Source of the DNA: Viscum album
Taxonomy: Eukaryota; Streptophyta; Magnoliopsida; Santalales; Viscaceae
Length of the DNA stretch: 64,000 nucleotides
Assembly (NCBI GenBank): GCA_963277665.1
Contig: OY728119.1
Span: 316,220,206-316,284,205, forward strand
Direction: 5' to 3'
Of this stretch, positions 27,401 to 39,599 are shown one piece after another. The stretch's first letter is position 1. Each line of letters begins with the position of its first letter. The notes below the pieces were generated by a model. The model was not told where the DNA came from. It worked only from the letters and a program-made list of their open reading frames with translations, and did no database searches. Position numbers and translations under genes: made by a program.

Positions 27401-27640
27401 GTATTATTGTGGAACGTGGAATTTTTTTAAAGATTTACATAGAATCGTTTTTCATACACCTAGCCCCATCCCAGTAGGCTTAGAGGATCTTTTGGAATCC
27501 CAATTGAAATGTGGTAAACTCATTCATTGGACTTATTTATATTTTTATTTCTATTATGAGAATTGACATTCTATAAGATTATTGAATTGTACATTCCAAC
27601 CATATTTTCAATTATTGTAAATAAATAGTGAAAAGAAACT
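24471..27640 (+). other. Decayed retroelement internal region with primer-site-like start
   Basis: ACTTTCATATGGTATCATATATAGG at about 24463-24487 has the layout of an LTR end (..TTTCA) followed by a Met-type primer site. Downstream an ATG at about 24922 opens a plus-strand stretch with coding-like patches, including a coiled-coil-like segment around 25430-25510 (DKIRELEE ... INSLNEKMQILTK). A second TGGTATCG-containing motif is at about 26733. No RT, integrase or RNase H motif was recognised, so family and extent are open. Confidence 0.3.
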
Positions 27641-27646
27641 GTTGAT

Positions 27647-27842
27647 AAAGGGGGAGAGGAAAGAGAATGTTTTCCCCTAGACCATGGGAGAATTTCTTCC
27701 CATGGAACTCATTATCTAAAGGGGGAGAGAAGTCGAGAAGATTATGGGATATTAATTTGGGGAGACCCCCTTTCTTGGTCAGTGACTAAGGGGTAGAGGT
27801 TTTGTGAAGAATTCACTCTCACATTTATCAGAAAAGGGGGAG
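27647..27842 (+). other. Three polypurine motifs in a row
   Basis: AAAGGGGGAG-type runs at 27647, 27718 and 27832. The last ends one base before the TG at 27843 where the E3 LTR homology starts. They may be the 3' end of the older plus-strand element to the left, or a chance feature of the insertion site. Confidence 0.35.
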
Positions 27843-28715
27843 TGTTTCGACCTATGTTAGGGTGGAACCACATGTGGGGTCACTTCTTCTATATTTGGGA
27901 GTTTCTAATGGGGTTTACTCATAGAATCAGAAACACCCAATTGTTCCCACATCCTTAATGTACCTCCTGCCTACTTTCTAAAGGCAGGTGGTCATTGAGA
28001 TTTCTTGTCAATGATGATTATGAACTCACATTGGTCGAGAGGATTGGATGTCAGGATTATCACACACTATTGGGTGGAATTATTTCCTACTCTGGGACTC
28101 TCTTATTGACTTAAGTCATGTTCTTGAATCTTTACCAGATCTCGATGCAGGGCTAGTTAACTAAACATTAATAATTGGTGGTTGAATTAAGATGATGTTA
28201 ATGCCCATAAATATCAAATGAATCATTTAGATGGAACCAACTCTATGTATCATATGTTTTCCATATTTTTACCCATTATTACATAGGGATGAAGGTTCGG
28301 GGATTTATATGCTTTACAGTTATACAACCGGGTGATCTAGTGTTTTTTTCATCTATGAAGGTGATGGGTCTGATGGTGTTTGGATCAATCTCACAAATTG
28401 GATTCCTACGTTTCGTGGGGAAAGGAATTAAAAACCATGTAGTTTGGTTATTCTTAGAAAGAAACTTCATACATTTTAGGGTTTTTTGAAAAGGACCAAT
28501 CCTTGTAGTTTAACATTGTGCAGTAAGGACATCTAGGTGGAGGATTCATAGAAATAGTTTCTGTGAGACAAAAAAAAAATGGAGGATATTTATAGTTATC
28601 CTCAAAGGGAACATGGGAAAAAAGATTTTAGGTATGGATAACATGAGTATTCCCCTCCGATAAGTAGTATGATTTCATTATGGTTATGTCCTAATGAAGT
28701 TAAATAGACAAATAA
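27843..28715 (-). repeat. E3 3' LTR, part confirmed by a second copy
   Basis: Colinear with 53470-53557 joined to 63217-64000. Examples: TATGTTAGGGTGGA against ATGATAGGTGGA; GTTCCC at both copies; ATTATTTCC(T/C)AC; GGGTGATCTAG; ATTCCTAC; GGAATTA(A/T)AAACCA. The left edge is TGTTTCGACC, so on the minus strand the LTR ends in CA. The copies differ heavily, in line with great age. The right-hand LTR leaves the window at 64000, so the LTR length cannot be measured here. Confidence 0.7.
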
Positions 28716-29788
28716 CTTGAGGGGGAATGTATTTCTAGGTGGAGGAATTGTTTCGTTATTGGGAATATGTACTATTAAAGATATAAACTATCTGGATTAT
28801 GGGCCAATTCGGATTATATGATGACACTCGAAAGGAATATATCCCTCTGAGTAGGGGCACAGTTTTATTCATATGCATGGCCTGATAGAAAATGGTCTAT
28901 AGGGGGTATAACCCTGATGAATATAGGGAACCTAGACTCACAAGATTAAATCATGATTAAGAAAGGTATGTGACTAATCTAATGAGGATTATGTCCAAAT
29001 GAGGGTTATTATGTAATGTTATTGATCACTCAGTTTCAACTCTAGGGATGCTTCCTATGTATTTCATTGATGTAGAAATTAAAGCCCATGTAGTTTGAGT
29101 GACATAGTTTGAGGTTGTGTGATAGGATGTTATTGAGTAGTTTAACATCACGTGTCAAAGATTTATATGGGGAATTCTAAATATTTGATATGGGGGGATC
29201 CTTGATGAGGAATCCTATATATTATGTAAATATAGGAATAAGAATCCACATAGTTATGATGAGTGTCTATATCACAAAAAAGGGTGCTAGGATAGATGAT
29301 TGAATAAATATTTTTCATATGAAGATACCCTTAGATTATTTATTGGGAGTTTAAACCTTTTAGTTAAAAGAAGATACAATTAGTGCATACACCTGAGAAG
29401 GGTTTCCATACTGTGGGTTTTTATTATTATACCAACAACATTATAATTGTAGGTATCTAAGCCCATGTGATTCCTAATCGGTGCAAGAAAAAAGAGATAA
29501 CATAAAATTAGTTACATCACATATGAGCATAAGATTGTATTTTTGTGGGGATTACACACTAAGGATGTCCTTGAGAGGATTGTGATTCTAAATCCCTTGA
29601 AGAATATGGAACCATGAGGGAAGAATTATGAGCTTCGAAAAAGAGAATTAAAATGTGAAATTTGTATGGTGGTATCTGACAATAATATCATAAAGGTTCC
29701 ATTGAATTTTTATGGAATATGACCTCATGAAAGATGTAATTCAATGAATTAGATTTGGATCTACATCCCTAAAAAGGTGTCCTATATA
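28716..29788 (-). other. Probable continuation of E3 LTR (R/U5 side)
   Basis: No coding signal. Contains loosely repeated stretches in which an ATTCCTA-like block is followed by GGAAT(T)AA and CCCATGTAGTTTG or CCACATAGTT (about 28405, 29050, 29210, 29430). They are similar to motifs in the 40-42 kb array. Confidence 0.4.
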
Positions 29789-29799
29789 CCCTATTTATA
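29789..29799 (-). promoter_or_regulatory. Minus-strand TATA box in E3 LTR
   Basis: TATAAATAGGG on the minus strand, a classic plant TATA context, placed just downstream (in minus orientation) of the CATGTG cluster. Fits the U3/R boundary of the E3 LTR. A near-palindromic CCTATAAATAGG at about 31397-31408 is an alternative that could act on either strand. Confidence 0.4.
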
Positions 29800-30035
29800 A
29801 TAATAATTATAGTCCTTATAATCCATATGTTCCCCACCCCTTAATGGGTAGGGAATCATGGTTATAATCATAGTTATAATTTTTATGAGTATAGGAATGT
29901 TCGAAGGAATATCACGGGGTATGGACCCATTGGAGGAGAGGATAATATAAATTAGGGGGGTTAGTGGAACCCTTGGTAGCTGGGTGATCTCATGATTATC
30001 ATGGTGTCCCTTGATCTAGATAACGGGGTAGGGAT

Positions 30036-31790
30036 CATGTGATCACATGATCAAAATTGGATCCTATGATTGTATTAAGTAAGGGATGGCCATTGCATAA
30101 GGACATGATGGCCATGGGATAAGATAGATGATGAGAAGTTGCATAATCATGCGAAAAGATCACATTACTAGGAGATTAGGTGATCACAAAATTGATAGGT
30201 CATTAAATGACTATATGATTGAAGGGTTTTCATATGAATGGTTCTTGGATATTTGAACATGCTTCCAATTCTAATGGAAATGATTTAAACATTTGGAAAG
30301 GATCACCCATCCTGTCAAGGTTCACTCACCATAATTTTGAATGGTGTCCTTTAGAGTCACATTATTCTACTTATCACTCTTCATGTTTTGATTCTTCTAT
30401 GATTACCCTATTTCAATACCCATATTCCCTTTCTTATCATTATTTTATAATTTTTTATTTCTTAGTGTTAGTGGGGTTTATATAAATCACCCACCCAAAC
30501 TATGCATCTTCACATAGTGGTCAAGCCATATACATGGGATTAATGCGGTGGGAGATTATCCACATATGTCACCCTAGGATTCGGCCATGCACATGACCTA
30601 GTCATGTGATATTGATGATGTCTAATAAAAATTGTATAAATAAAAAATTATCATGAGATATTCCCATCATGGTAATCCTTTTCCTAGAGTCGATCATGTA
30701 TCTCATCTGTCATTCAGTGAGCTCATTACTCCAAGAGTATCATGTAAAGAAAAACAACCACATGAACAATATTTCCCGGATACCCTACTTCATGTTTTAA
30801 ACTTGGGTTTAGATGATGGAATCACATGAAGAAAAATGACCTCATGATTCTCCCATCATAGAAAAATTCAACCAACAGAGTCACATGGTCAGTTTGGGAT
30901 TAAAAAATATCATGTCTCTAAGACATCATGTGAATATCAATGAGCTTATGATGGACCCATCATATAAATCCTTGGTCATGTATGGAATTTCAACCATGTG
31001 AATGGACCATCCAATATTTCCTCTTTCCACCTAATTTCCCTTCACTTGTCTTAGATTCACCAATGTGAGAAGCTTGAGATCATGTGATCATGTTTACCCA
31101 AAACAATTACATGATATTTTTTACTCGATCACATGAAACTTATGTGGCCATGAATTTTTAGTATTAATCAAGACTTATATTATAAGAGCCTTATCACTAA
31201 AATGGAACTTTTTTTGGGTATTTTACCAATCCAATTTTCCAATATTTTTCTAGTTTTCATTAAATTCCACCCAAAATATGAGGTCTAGAAGAAGAAGGGA
31301 GGACATGATTCAGAGGAAGTAAATTCCAACATGAGTACCTTGAGCTTTTATTTGTCTTTTTTTCTCCCATGCGACTCATGGTATTCCAAAAAGGGTCCTA
31401 TAAATAGGATTTATAGGGGTAAGATACTTCACATGAAACTCAAGCACCTAGTGCTCTCAATTTGTTTGTATTGTTGTGCGAATCACTCACCCAAATCCCC
31501 TTGGGTAAACACCTCATGTGAGAAGTTTGTGTAACCTCGTTTTGTGATTCTAATTACAAAACCTAATTTCCTGAAAAAAAACCTCATAAAATATACCCAT
31601 AATTAATGAATTTTAAAGTATCCTTGGCCCTGAATCATGAGTCTTTATAACACTCTTGTGGTTTGTGTGACCACTAAATAATTACACAACTATATAATGA
31701 TTCAAGGGTTATGAAATTCACATGACCTATTATGGTCATGTGATCACATGAATTTCCTATGGTTCACATACCTCATGTGATGTTTCCCTA
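30036..31790. repeat. Cluster of CATGTG/CACATG palindromic motifs
   Basis: Some 15 or more CACATG or CATGTG hexamers lie within 1.8 kb, often as the longer palindrome (T)CATGTGATCACATGA: 30036-30052, 30605, 30825, 30880, 30930, 31003, 31078, 31125, 31425, 31510, 31713, 31735-31752 and 31773. CATGTG is an E-box core recognised by plant bHLH-type and some NAC factors. Lying upstream of the minus-strand TATA box, this reads as a U3 enhancer-like block (inference). Confidence 0.6.
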
Positions 31791-33068
31791 TTCATGCACT
31801 CCTTATTTAATTAAAACCCCATTTTAAAGTCCAAACCTTTTCACTTCACACATATGCTATATTTTATTTTTCTCCAGATGAAGTTGTCTTTTAGGAAGGG
31901 ATGTTGAAGTGGGTGTGGGTAGTTGGTATTCCATTATTGGTAGTATGGATGTTGACCATTTCATTTTCATTCAGTCTACTAAGGGGAATCCTTTAGGACT
32001 AATTTAAAGCATCCTCTTAGAGTAACTATTTTATAATTGGTTTACCCTATATGGGATCATTGTCTAGAATAATTCCTTCAATTATCCACCTCAATAAGGG
32101 ATCATTACACTCTCATGGATCCTTAAGAATAAAAATATTTTTAAAGAATTTTTTTGGTATATGGGTCACTTCATTTATGAATGGAACCGCTCTAATGGAT
32201 ATATTCTGAAGCCAATGTTATTGTACTTTGAAATTATTTTTCATGAGTTTGAGTCTGAGACCCACATTAAATGATCAATCATGTCAAATTAAATGTCCAA
32301 TTAAAATTTTAATTTCTTATTAAACTTGGATATGTATTTAAAAAAGAGTTTTGGAATAAACTTGGGTTAACCTTTTTGAGTGTAGATTACTATAACATAT
32401 TTTATAGGTGATATAAAGTATGTTGGTGTATATAAATCAATATAGGTTTCTCATACACTTTATTATTATAACAAATGTTTGATGGTAGACCTGGTTAGCT
32501 GATGGATCCTATAATTGAATATGTTTTTTCTAATGCATGGTGAGGTTTCTATCAATCTCTGGGATGTTGGGAATATTTCTAGAATGATTATCTTGGGGGA
32601 TATTTGTAATAAGTTTTTTACACCTTCATATTCTAGTAATGATACATATTGATCTCTTCTCATTATGATTGGTCTCATCAAACTAGATAAGAAGGCCATG
32701 GTAAATGACTTATATCCAAATGGTCGCACCCCTTAATAGAATTGGCCTGAGTTGTTCATCAAGAAGACCCAGCACATTACTTTAGTAAAGAATCCTAAGG
32801 ACTTTCCAACACAAGAGTATCAAGGGGAATAGGGTTCCTACCAAAAAATGTTTGAATAAGGGAAGCTTGACAACTAGGGGTAGACGATCATTTCCCAGAC
32901 TTCCAACTTATTCGACCAACCGATTTTCTTTTTATATAACTAAGTGGGTACATGTACCCAAAAAAGAGAAGGGTGGAGTAAGGGTATCCACATTTTTTAT
33001 ATAATTGATAATGATTAGAATGAATCACATCATCTTGTTCATTTCTATTTTTTTCAGGCTATACCACT
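31791..33068. other. Region between U3-like block and antisense coding relic
   Basis: No recognised domain. An 87-codon open frame on the minus strand (32466-32729) has no family signal. A pyrimidine-rich TTTCTATTTTTTTCAG at about 33042-33058 resembles a plant 3' splice site just before the plus-strand coding relic. The right edge of the E3 LTR probably lies somewhere here, but no clear tract marks it. Confidence 0.35.
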
Positions 33069-36050
33069 AGCTTCACCACCTTTACTCTAAAGGGCCTTTA
33101 TAGAATATTTATACCCTACCGAGTAATATGGGATCTCATGAGTGTATATATGAATTTATATGGTTTATAAACAATAAATCCATTACTAATGACTAGTTTA
33201 AGTCATTTCCCCAAATAAATAGTGGAATCATACCTTATATGCTAGTGAATCAGTAAATATAGAGTAAACTGAACCGAAAGAACATGTTTGTCTTTATGGA
33301 ATATTGGGCAGAAACCAATAAAATTAATGAAAATGAAAGGGTGATATTAAGGTATGTTCTTATATAATATCCATTCACATGGGAAATTTAAATACCTGAC
33401 ACAAGGGTAAGATACTTCATGAGGGATACATGACCTAACAATTCAGGTAGAAGTTATGGTGCATCTATGAAAAATTATCCAATCCTCCCAATGTTTGGTT
33501 AGAGAGGAACCTGATGGTAGCCAGCCAATTATGGAAGATTTTCACTAGGAGGAGACTAATTTATAGGTTTCATTACCTCAAATTGGTACAAATTTAGGTC
33601 TCTCAAATTCCTACATAGATATGTAGGTCCGATCATACCTGAATGGTCAATTGCATTCATTAGAGAAAAAAGACATAGAGTTAGCTTTGGTTAATAAAGG
33701 TGAGGATATAGAGGTCTCAATGAAATATAAAAGATAAATTCTGAGTAAATTTCTATCATCTAGTAGGTCAATAGATATTGATATTCCTTATAAGTTAATG
33801 GGGTGTTTGGAGTCACTCTAATATCAGTCAAGGGGGTAATAAATGCGGTGATAGCAGGTGGAGTGCCCATGATTAAAGTTCCAGGTGGCGGGGTTCCTCC
33901 TCTGGTTGTATTTGAATTTCCCATTGCATTATTTGAACTAGAGAACTAGATAAATAATATAATGATCTATAATGAATATAAGTTTTTGTACTGGGAAGAG
34001 GTGGAGATTTTGGGAGTTTGGAAGGTTATTGATCCCCAAGGAGTTTCCTTTACACCATAGTCCGTCAATGTCAAATAATTACTCTAGGACCTCAATATAA
34101 TGAGTCATTACATCAAGATCCAAGTACATTACATTCCATGGGTGAAATGAACGATTATTCCAAGTATGATATTTCCTGGTGAGGAAGGGAGAATCCAACT
34201 CAACTCTACTGAAGAGGAAAAATCAATTCTATAACCATCCTCATATGTTTTGATTATTATCAACACACAAATAATACTTATTTTGGTTATTGAATTTTTT
34301 TTGGGAGATTATGTCACATACATCCTCTTTATTGTACTCCCCGAGGGGAACAATGGTAGAGCATGGCCTGGATAGTGACTAGGATGTTGATGACCTAGTA
34401 TCTCATGGTTAGATGGAACTGAGGGAGGAAGAGTTCATTGATCCGGAAGCAACATTAAACATGCCTCCACTAGTGCCACATCTGGAGCCTCATCTATCAA
34501 CACCTTTATAAGGCCTATCCACATAAGTTAAAAAGAATAATAATCATGATGGATCGTTAAGTAATACTTTTTGGGAATTTACACTTAAGTGTCATACTCT
34601 TAAGACTCATTTTTTTCTTTAAATTACTCCAAGAGATTGTACTAGCCAATTAAATCATACAGTTCCTCTCCAGGTTCATTGAAGGACACAAATATCTATG
34701 GATAGGGTATAAGACACTACTTCTATCCCTCAGGTGAGACCTTTGATATTGGATAAGGAATATGGAGAGGCATAGATAGTCGAGGTCCAAGAAGAGTAGA
34801 ACATGGAGTCTGAGGCTGATGCACTAGCACACATACCCTTTGATCCAACATGAGTGAGTGTGATCCTAGAATACCCTAATGTCGGAAAACATTATTCTAT
34901 TAACCTGTCTAAGATGGAGGAATAACTTTTTGAGGGCAAGTTTTTCCTCTACAATTTTGTGTATTATCAATTCAGTATCATGTTATCTAATATATTTTTA
35001 TTATTGAATCCCTTCAATGTGATTATTATAAAATATCAATATAAGGGATGACATATGTGCCTCAAGTTAATTGAAAATAGTTAGATGTTACTACCTCTCC
35101 TCAAGTGTAATTTGAGGTTATATAGGAAGTGTTTACCATAGTTGATGAAGGTACACTCTTGATGAGTAATCATGAGTTGTTTGAAACATTTTTTATGTTT
35201 GTTTACCCACATAATTTCTGTAGTTATTGTGAAATCACAACCTCATATATTAGGGGTCTCTGAATCATCTTATTCATTTCCCACCCATTAGAAGTAATAA
35301 AATCACATTCTTGTTCATCACTGAGCATGCCAAGGGGTGTGGTTATCAGTTTCTCATGAAGTGACTTGGTCCTAAAATACATCATTGTTCCTTGATTGGG
35401 CCTGAGATGAGGCCTATATTACTCAGTGTTTCAACATAAAATGATTTGCAATGTGTAGTGACATCTAGAGTCTTATTTTAAAGGGAACCTTTAAAGAGAT
35501 GAAGGACGAGTTGTGCCACACCCAATATATGTTCACAACCCTTGGTTGTGGAGGTATTTATTATTTTTAACTTCATGCCAAGGTGAAGGAGGTGGTTTCG
35601 ATGAGGGAGAAGAATATGGCCCAAAATATAATTGTATCAATATATATGGCCTCCTCTTTAGCAGGCCAATGTACCTATAAAGCCCTGATTGAGGCCTCCC
35701 AGGATGCAATAGAGATAGAGACCCACTAAAATTTTTTTAATGTTGGGGGGTTGAGATCATCAGGCTTCAACAGAGTATTCCCCATCTACGATACATTATT
35801 TCTTCTAAAGAAAATTATGGTAGAGTAGAAGATTATCATTCATTTTCTGGAGTAGTCTAGGCTTGACCCTGTTGTCTAGATTGAAAAATTATGATAAACC
35901 ATGGAGGCAGAGACTATATCGGTGGATTAGTTTTCCCAAACCATCTCCACCTAGGAGAAGATGTTTTTGTCGATCAAGGGTTAATCTAAGAATATATTAA
36001 AATGGTTTTATACTTATTGGATACTCCATTAGATGAATATTATAGAGACT
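33069..36050 (+). pseudogene. Decayed plus-strand coding region, antisense to E3, unknown product
   Basis: Nearly 3 kb reads as protein on the plus strand with long stop-poor runs in a consistent frame. About 33069-33230 is in frame 3 (GLYRIFIPYRVIWDLMSVYM). About 33299-34080 is in frame 2 (NYPILPMFG; NWYKFRSLKFLHRYVGPIIP). About 34389-36050 stays in frame 3 for 1.66 kb (EEEFIDPEATLNMPPLVPHL; ADALAHIPFDPT; YKALIEASQDAIEIETH). Most breaks are isolated TAG/TGA/TAA codons, not frameshifts. I do not recognise the family. Grande, a member of the Tat lineage, is known to carry an accessory gene in antisense orientation between integrase and the 3' LTR; this relic has the same position and polarity. 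It could instead be an unrelated captured or inserted gene. Confidence 0.5.
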
Positions 36051-36132
36051 CTAGGATATGGAGATCCCACCCTTTTTTTGTAGTATTAAAAAATGAAACA
36101 CCCTTTTTTTATCTCTATGTGTTACTGTCAAT

Positions 36133-36520
36133 ATTTTTTTCCTTCTTTTTTTTTCATTCTTGTGAAAACTTGATGACTCAATGTCATAAAAATTTCCAAG
36201 GCATGTCATAATATTAATTAGATCCAAATAATTACTCAAATTCCTTATCAATAGTAAATCAATTTCTATGAATGGATCACTAATGGTCATTGGTATAAAC
36301 ACTATCACTACTATGTTATGGCTAGTTTAATGGGAATAATGGTGGATTTTGTAGGGGTGGATTATGTGAGAATATAATGGGAAAGGAAATATCTAAATTC
36401 TTCCTAGAATAAGGTGTCATAGTGGGAATTGTTTCAATGTTAGGGTCCCATCATATGTATCTTTACTATTGTCGAGGCCATATAGTAGCCCCCCCCATAT
36501 TTTTTTTCTCTTTCTTTTTA
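36133..36520. other. Two polypyrimidine tracts
   Basis: TTTTTTTCCTTCTTTTTTTTTC at about 36134-36158, and a C7-8 run followed by ATATTTTTTTTCTCTTTCTTTTT at about 36488-36519. On the minus strand both are polypurine tracts and could be internal priming sites or the E3 polypurine tract. If the second were the true one, the LTR would be about 8.6 kb, which seems too long. Confidence 0.3.
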
Positions 36521-36762
36521 GTTTCATTAAGTTTTCATATGATTCTTATTATGAAGAATTAGTGAGAAGAGGATTGGATTTTTCCTTGTCTATACATTAT
36601 AGTTTTTCAACCTAACAATATTTATTCTTTTTCTTCCTCTTGGTGCTCAGTTTTTCTTAAATAACACATGGTGTGTTTCTAGAAAAAAAACCCAAATTTT
36701 TTCTAGAACATCCTCTATGAGGTTTGAATATAGTGATTACAATGTCTTTTTTCCATATGTGA

Positions 36763-37165
36763 TTTAAGGTTATAAAAATTGGACCAATATAATTAATGTT
36801 TAAGGTCTAATAACTTTGACCTAAGTGTTTTTGTATTTTAAGGTTGTATATCTCACACCATAGATCCCTTTAGTTTATGTTCATATAGCTTAGACCTTGT
36901 ATCAAAGTATTTTATGGTCGTATATATTAAAACATATACCCTTGTAGTTTAAGTACATATATCATGGAACTTGTATCACTATAGTTTAAATTCTTATATC
37001 CTATACCATATTTCACAGAAGATTAAGTTTATATATCTTGAACTATTTTTTTTAGTTTAAGGTCATATAGAATGGACCTTTTTCTTTATCATTTAAGGTT
37101 TTATAGCTTGGATAGTATGTTGTTGTAGTGTAAGGTCATATCACATGGACCATATGTTTAGAGGA
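36763..37165. repeat. Tandem array, 37 bp unit, 11 copies
   Basis: Starts of the TTTAAGG-type anchor fall at 36763, 36799, 36838, 36874, 36911, 36948, 36985, 37023, 37056, 37092 and 37130, spacings 33-39 and mostly 36-38. Approximate unit pieces: TTTAAGGTCATATAGC, then TTGGACC, then TTGTATCA. Copies are diverged. Related single units recur near 39497 and 42080. Confidence 0.85.
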
Positions 37166-37499
37166 AAATTACGCATCATGATTGCGGGACCCTATCTCAA
37201 AGGGCTTTAATTAAGTTGATGGATGAGACAAACATACAAGAGATGATTGGGAATCAAATTAGAGAGATGAGTTCTGCTACAACATTTTCAAGGAATATAG
37301 GGATCAAATGAGCTTATTTCAAGGTGAATGCATCTCTTTTTGAAATGTTGCGGGATCATATGCAGGAGACTCGGGTATACATGCATTGACAAATAAAATA
37401 TTCACTTGAATTCATATATTCTCCTCACCAATGGCCATAAATGTTTCTATGGGGTTCAGATGCTTGAGACATGGAGTAGGTGATAGGGATGAGTAGTTA

Positions 37500-39330
37500 A
37501 GAAGGTTTTTGACACCCAACATCCTTCCATAGTCCGTGGAGGATGAGTATTCAAGAGAAATCGGGTACACTACATCATTTATTCAATAATGGGTATAGTG
37601 TGTGAGGATTAAATGTCAAGGATATCGAATCCATTTCTATAGTTTAGTTATGGGTTATGTAAATAACGACTCATTGATTTCAGACTAAGAATAGTGAGAT
37701 GGGATAAATATGAAATTAATGATGAATGTGAATCACACTTGGGTGATGGCCTCCATTTCCATGTTGTGAGGAACTACAGGGATCAATGGACATCTTCTTA
37801 AAAGGGGAAGATTCCTTTTGATGATTAGTCAGGGGCTCATGTGTAGGAGTCATGGTAAGACATGCATAGTCAATCAGAGGGTCAATTGAAGTTAGATGCT
37901 CCTTTCAAAGGGCCGTGGAATATTTGAGGAGATTTCCATACATGATAAATTAAGTAGGTTATGGAGAAAAGGCTATGAAATGAGGGTTTTGAAACCCCTA
38001 AGTTAGTTTATATAACAAGTTATGAGTGAAATTCTATGTTTTTGGAAGCCCGATTGCCGGTGTAGATTATCTGAGAAGAGGGAATTTAGTTTATGGTAAT
38101 AAATCTTAGACCAAGAATGAGGCACCTTATCCTTTATTTGGTGATGCGTATGATATATGGTAAAAAAACATCGAGTATTTCAAGTCCACAATAATGGTTG
38201 GATTATGGGTTATTTAAGTCAAAAAACAATGAGTTTTAACCATTGGCGATGAGATAAGATATACATGAAAGGGATGATGATAGTGAATCACACTGGGGTG
38301 ATGACCTCTATTAATATATTTTTTATTCTCAAAGTGGTCATATGACCCATTTTAAGGTGAAACTTATTTTGGTTTATTGGATAAGGTATCATATATAGGT
38401 GGAAAGGGTAGACATATATAGTGAAGAATATGGTATATTGAAGAAATATGCTTCTTTCCATGTGATATATAATATTTCCATGGATTTAAACACTTAATAA
38501 ATTAATTTGGGTATAGAGGAATGAACACCGAAGGGGGTTATTGACACCCAAAGAGTTTTCCCATGTACAGAATTTGTTATTGAGGAAAATGGGTGTGATT
38601 GGTCATTTCTATAAATTTTTTATCAACTTGAAGGGTCCAAAGAGCTTTGATTGAATTTTTTAATGTCATAAGATGAACCAGATGATCTTTGTCTATTTTT
38701 TATTTTCACTCTATATTTTTTCAAAGTTATTGAAGATAAATTTATTTGTGAGTAGAGACATTATTTTTTATCAGACCAACCTATATTATTTTTATCCAAA
38801 CATGTTTTATAGTTCATTCACTATCAGTTTAAGGTATTGTGTTCTAGACAATTTTGGGCTTGTGTTTATGTTTATATAGCTTTTACTAAGGTTCACAAAG
38901 TTTGGGTTCATAATCATTGGACCATAAAAAATGGGAGGGTTTGACACAAATGAAAATTAGGACCCCTGAGGTTAGGAATACTCCAACACCCTTTTGAATG
39001 ATGGATGTGGATGATGTAAATATCATGAGGTTATCCGATTATGAGGAATGGTATGGGAAAACATACAAGGATGATATACATGAATTAATTTATGGTGATG
39101 GCCTCTGTTTCCATATTTATAAGGTTTAAAGGGATCTAATGAAAATTTTCAAGAAAAAAATGCTTTTGTTTGATAGGTAGGGGGTTAAAATATAGTATCC
39201 GAGGGAAGAGATGCATATTTAAGTAGAGGGTCCCTTGAATCTGATTTCTCATTTTTTAGGGCCATGGATGGTTTTTTGTGATTTGAGAAACTTATGAAAC
39301 AAAGTTTTATTTATGGAATGAGGTTCCAAA
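37500..39330. repeat. Tandem array of long units, about 0.51-0.8 kb
   Basis: Several anchors recur in the same order. TTTTGACACCCAA-like at 37507, 38036 and 38546. TGGGTTAT(G/T)TAA at 37651 and 38206. GTGAATCACACTGGGGTGATG-like at 37729 and 38283, with TATGGTGATGGCCTCTGTTTCC near 39092. A CTTTC...GGGCC(G/A)TGG-like block at about 37898, 38450 and 39250. The unit is about 555 bases between the first two copies and longer for the third. Confidence 0.7.
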
Positions 39331-39599
39331 GAAATAATATGGAAGTATCCCAAACCTCTATTAGCCCTAGTCATGATATTATAGTCCTTTGATAAAGAGT
39401 AATAAGGGATAATGGTTTTTTTTATTTTAAAGTCGTACACCAATGATGTTACCATTGTGGAGTTCAACATTGTAAAAAATGGTATTAGGTTTTATTAAAT
39501 TTAAGGTCGTGATATGAGGACCTTATAATTTGTAGTATAATTTCATATAATTATAATGACATGAGAGGGAAATTTTTATTCATATATACAATTATGGAT

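Noticed and set aside
36002..36308. Overlapping plus and minus open frames of 69 and 85 codons
   Set aside because: Caused by T- and A-rich runs around the polypyrimidine tract; the plus frame only overlaps the tail of the antisense relic.
36488..36520. C-run plus polypyrimidine tract as the definite E3 polypurine tract and LTR edge
   Set aside because: It would make the LTR about 8.6 kb and place the antisense relic inside the LTR; kept only as a candidate.
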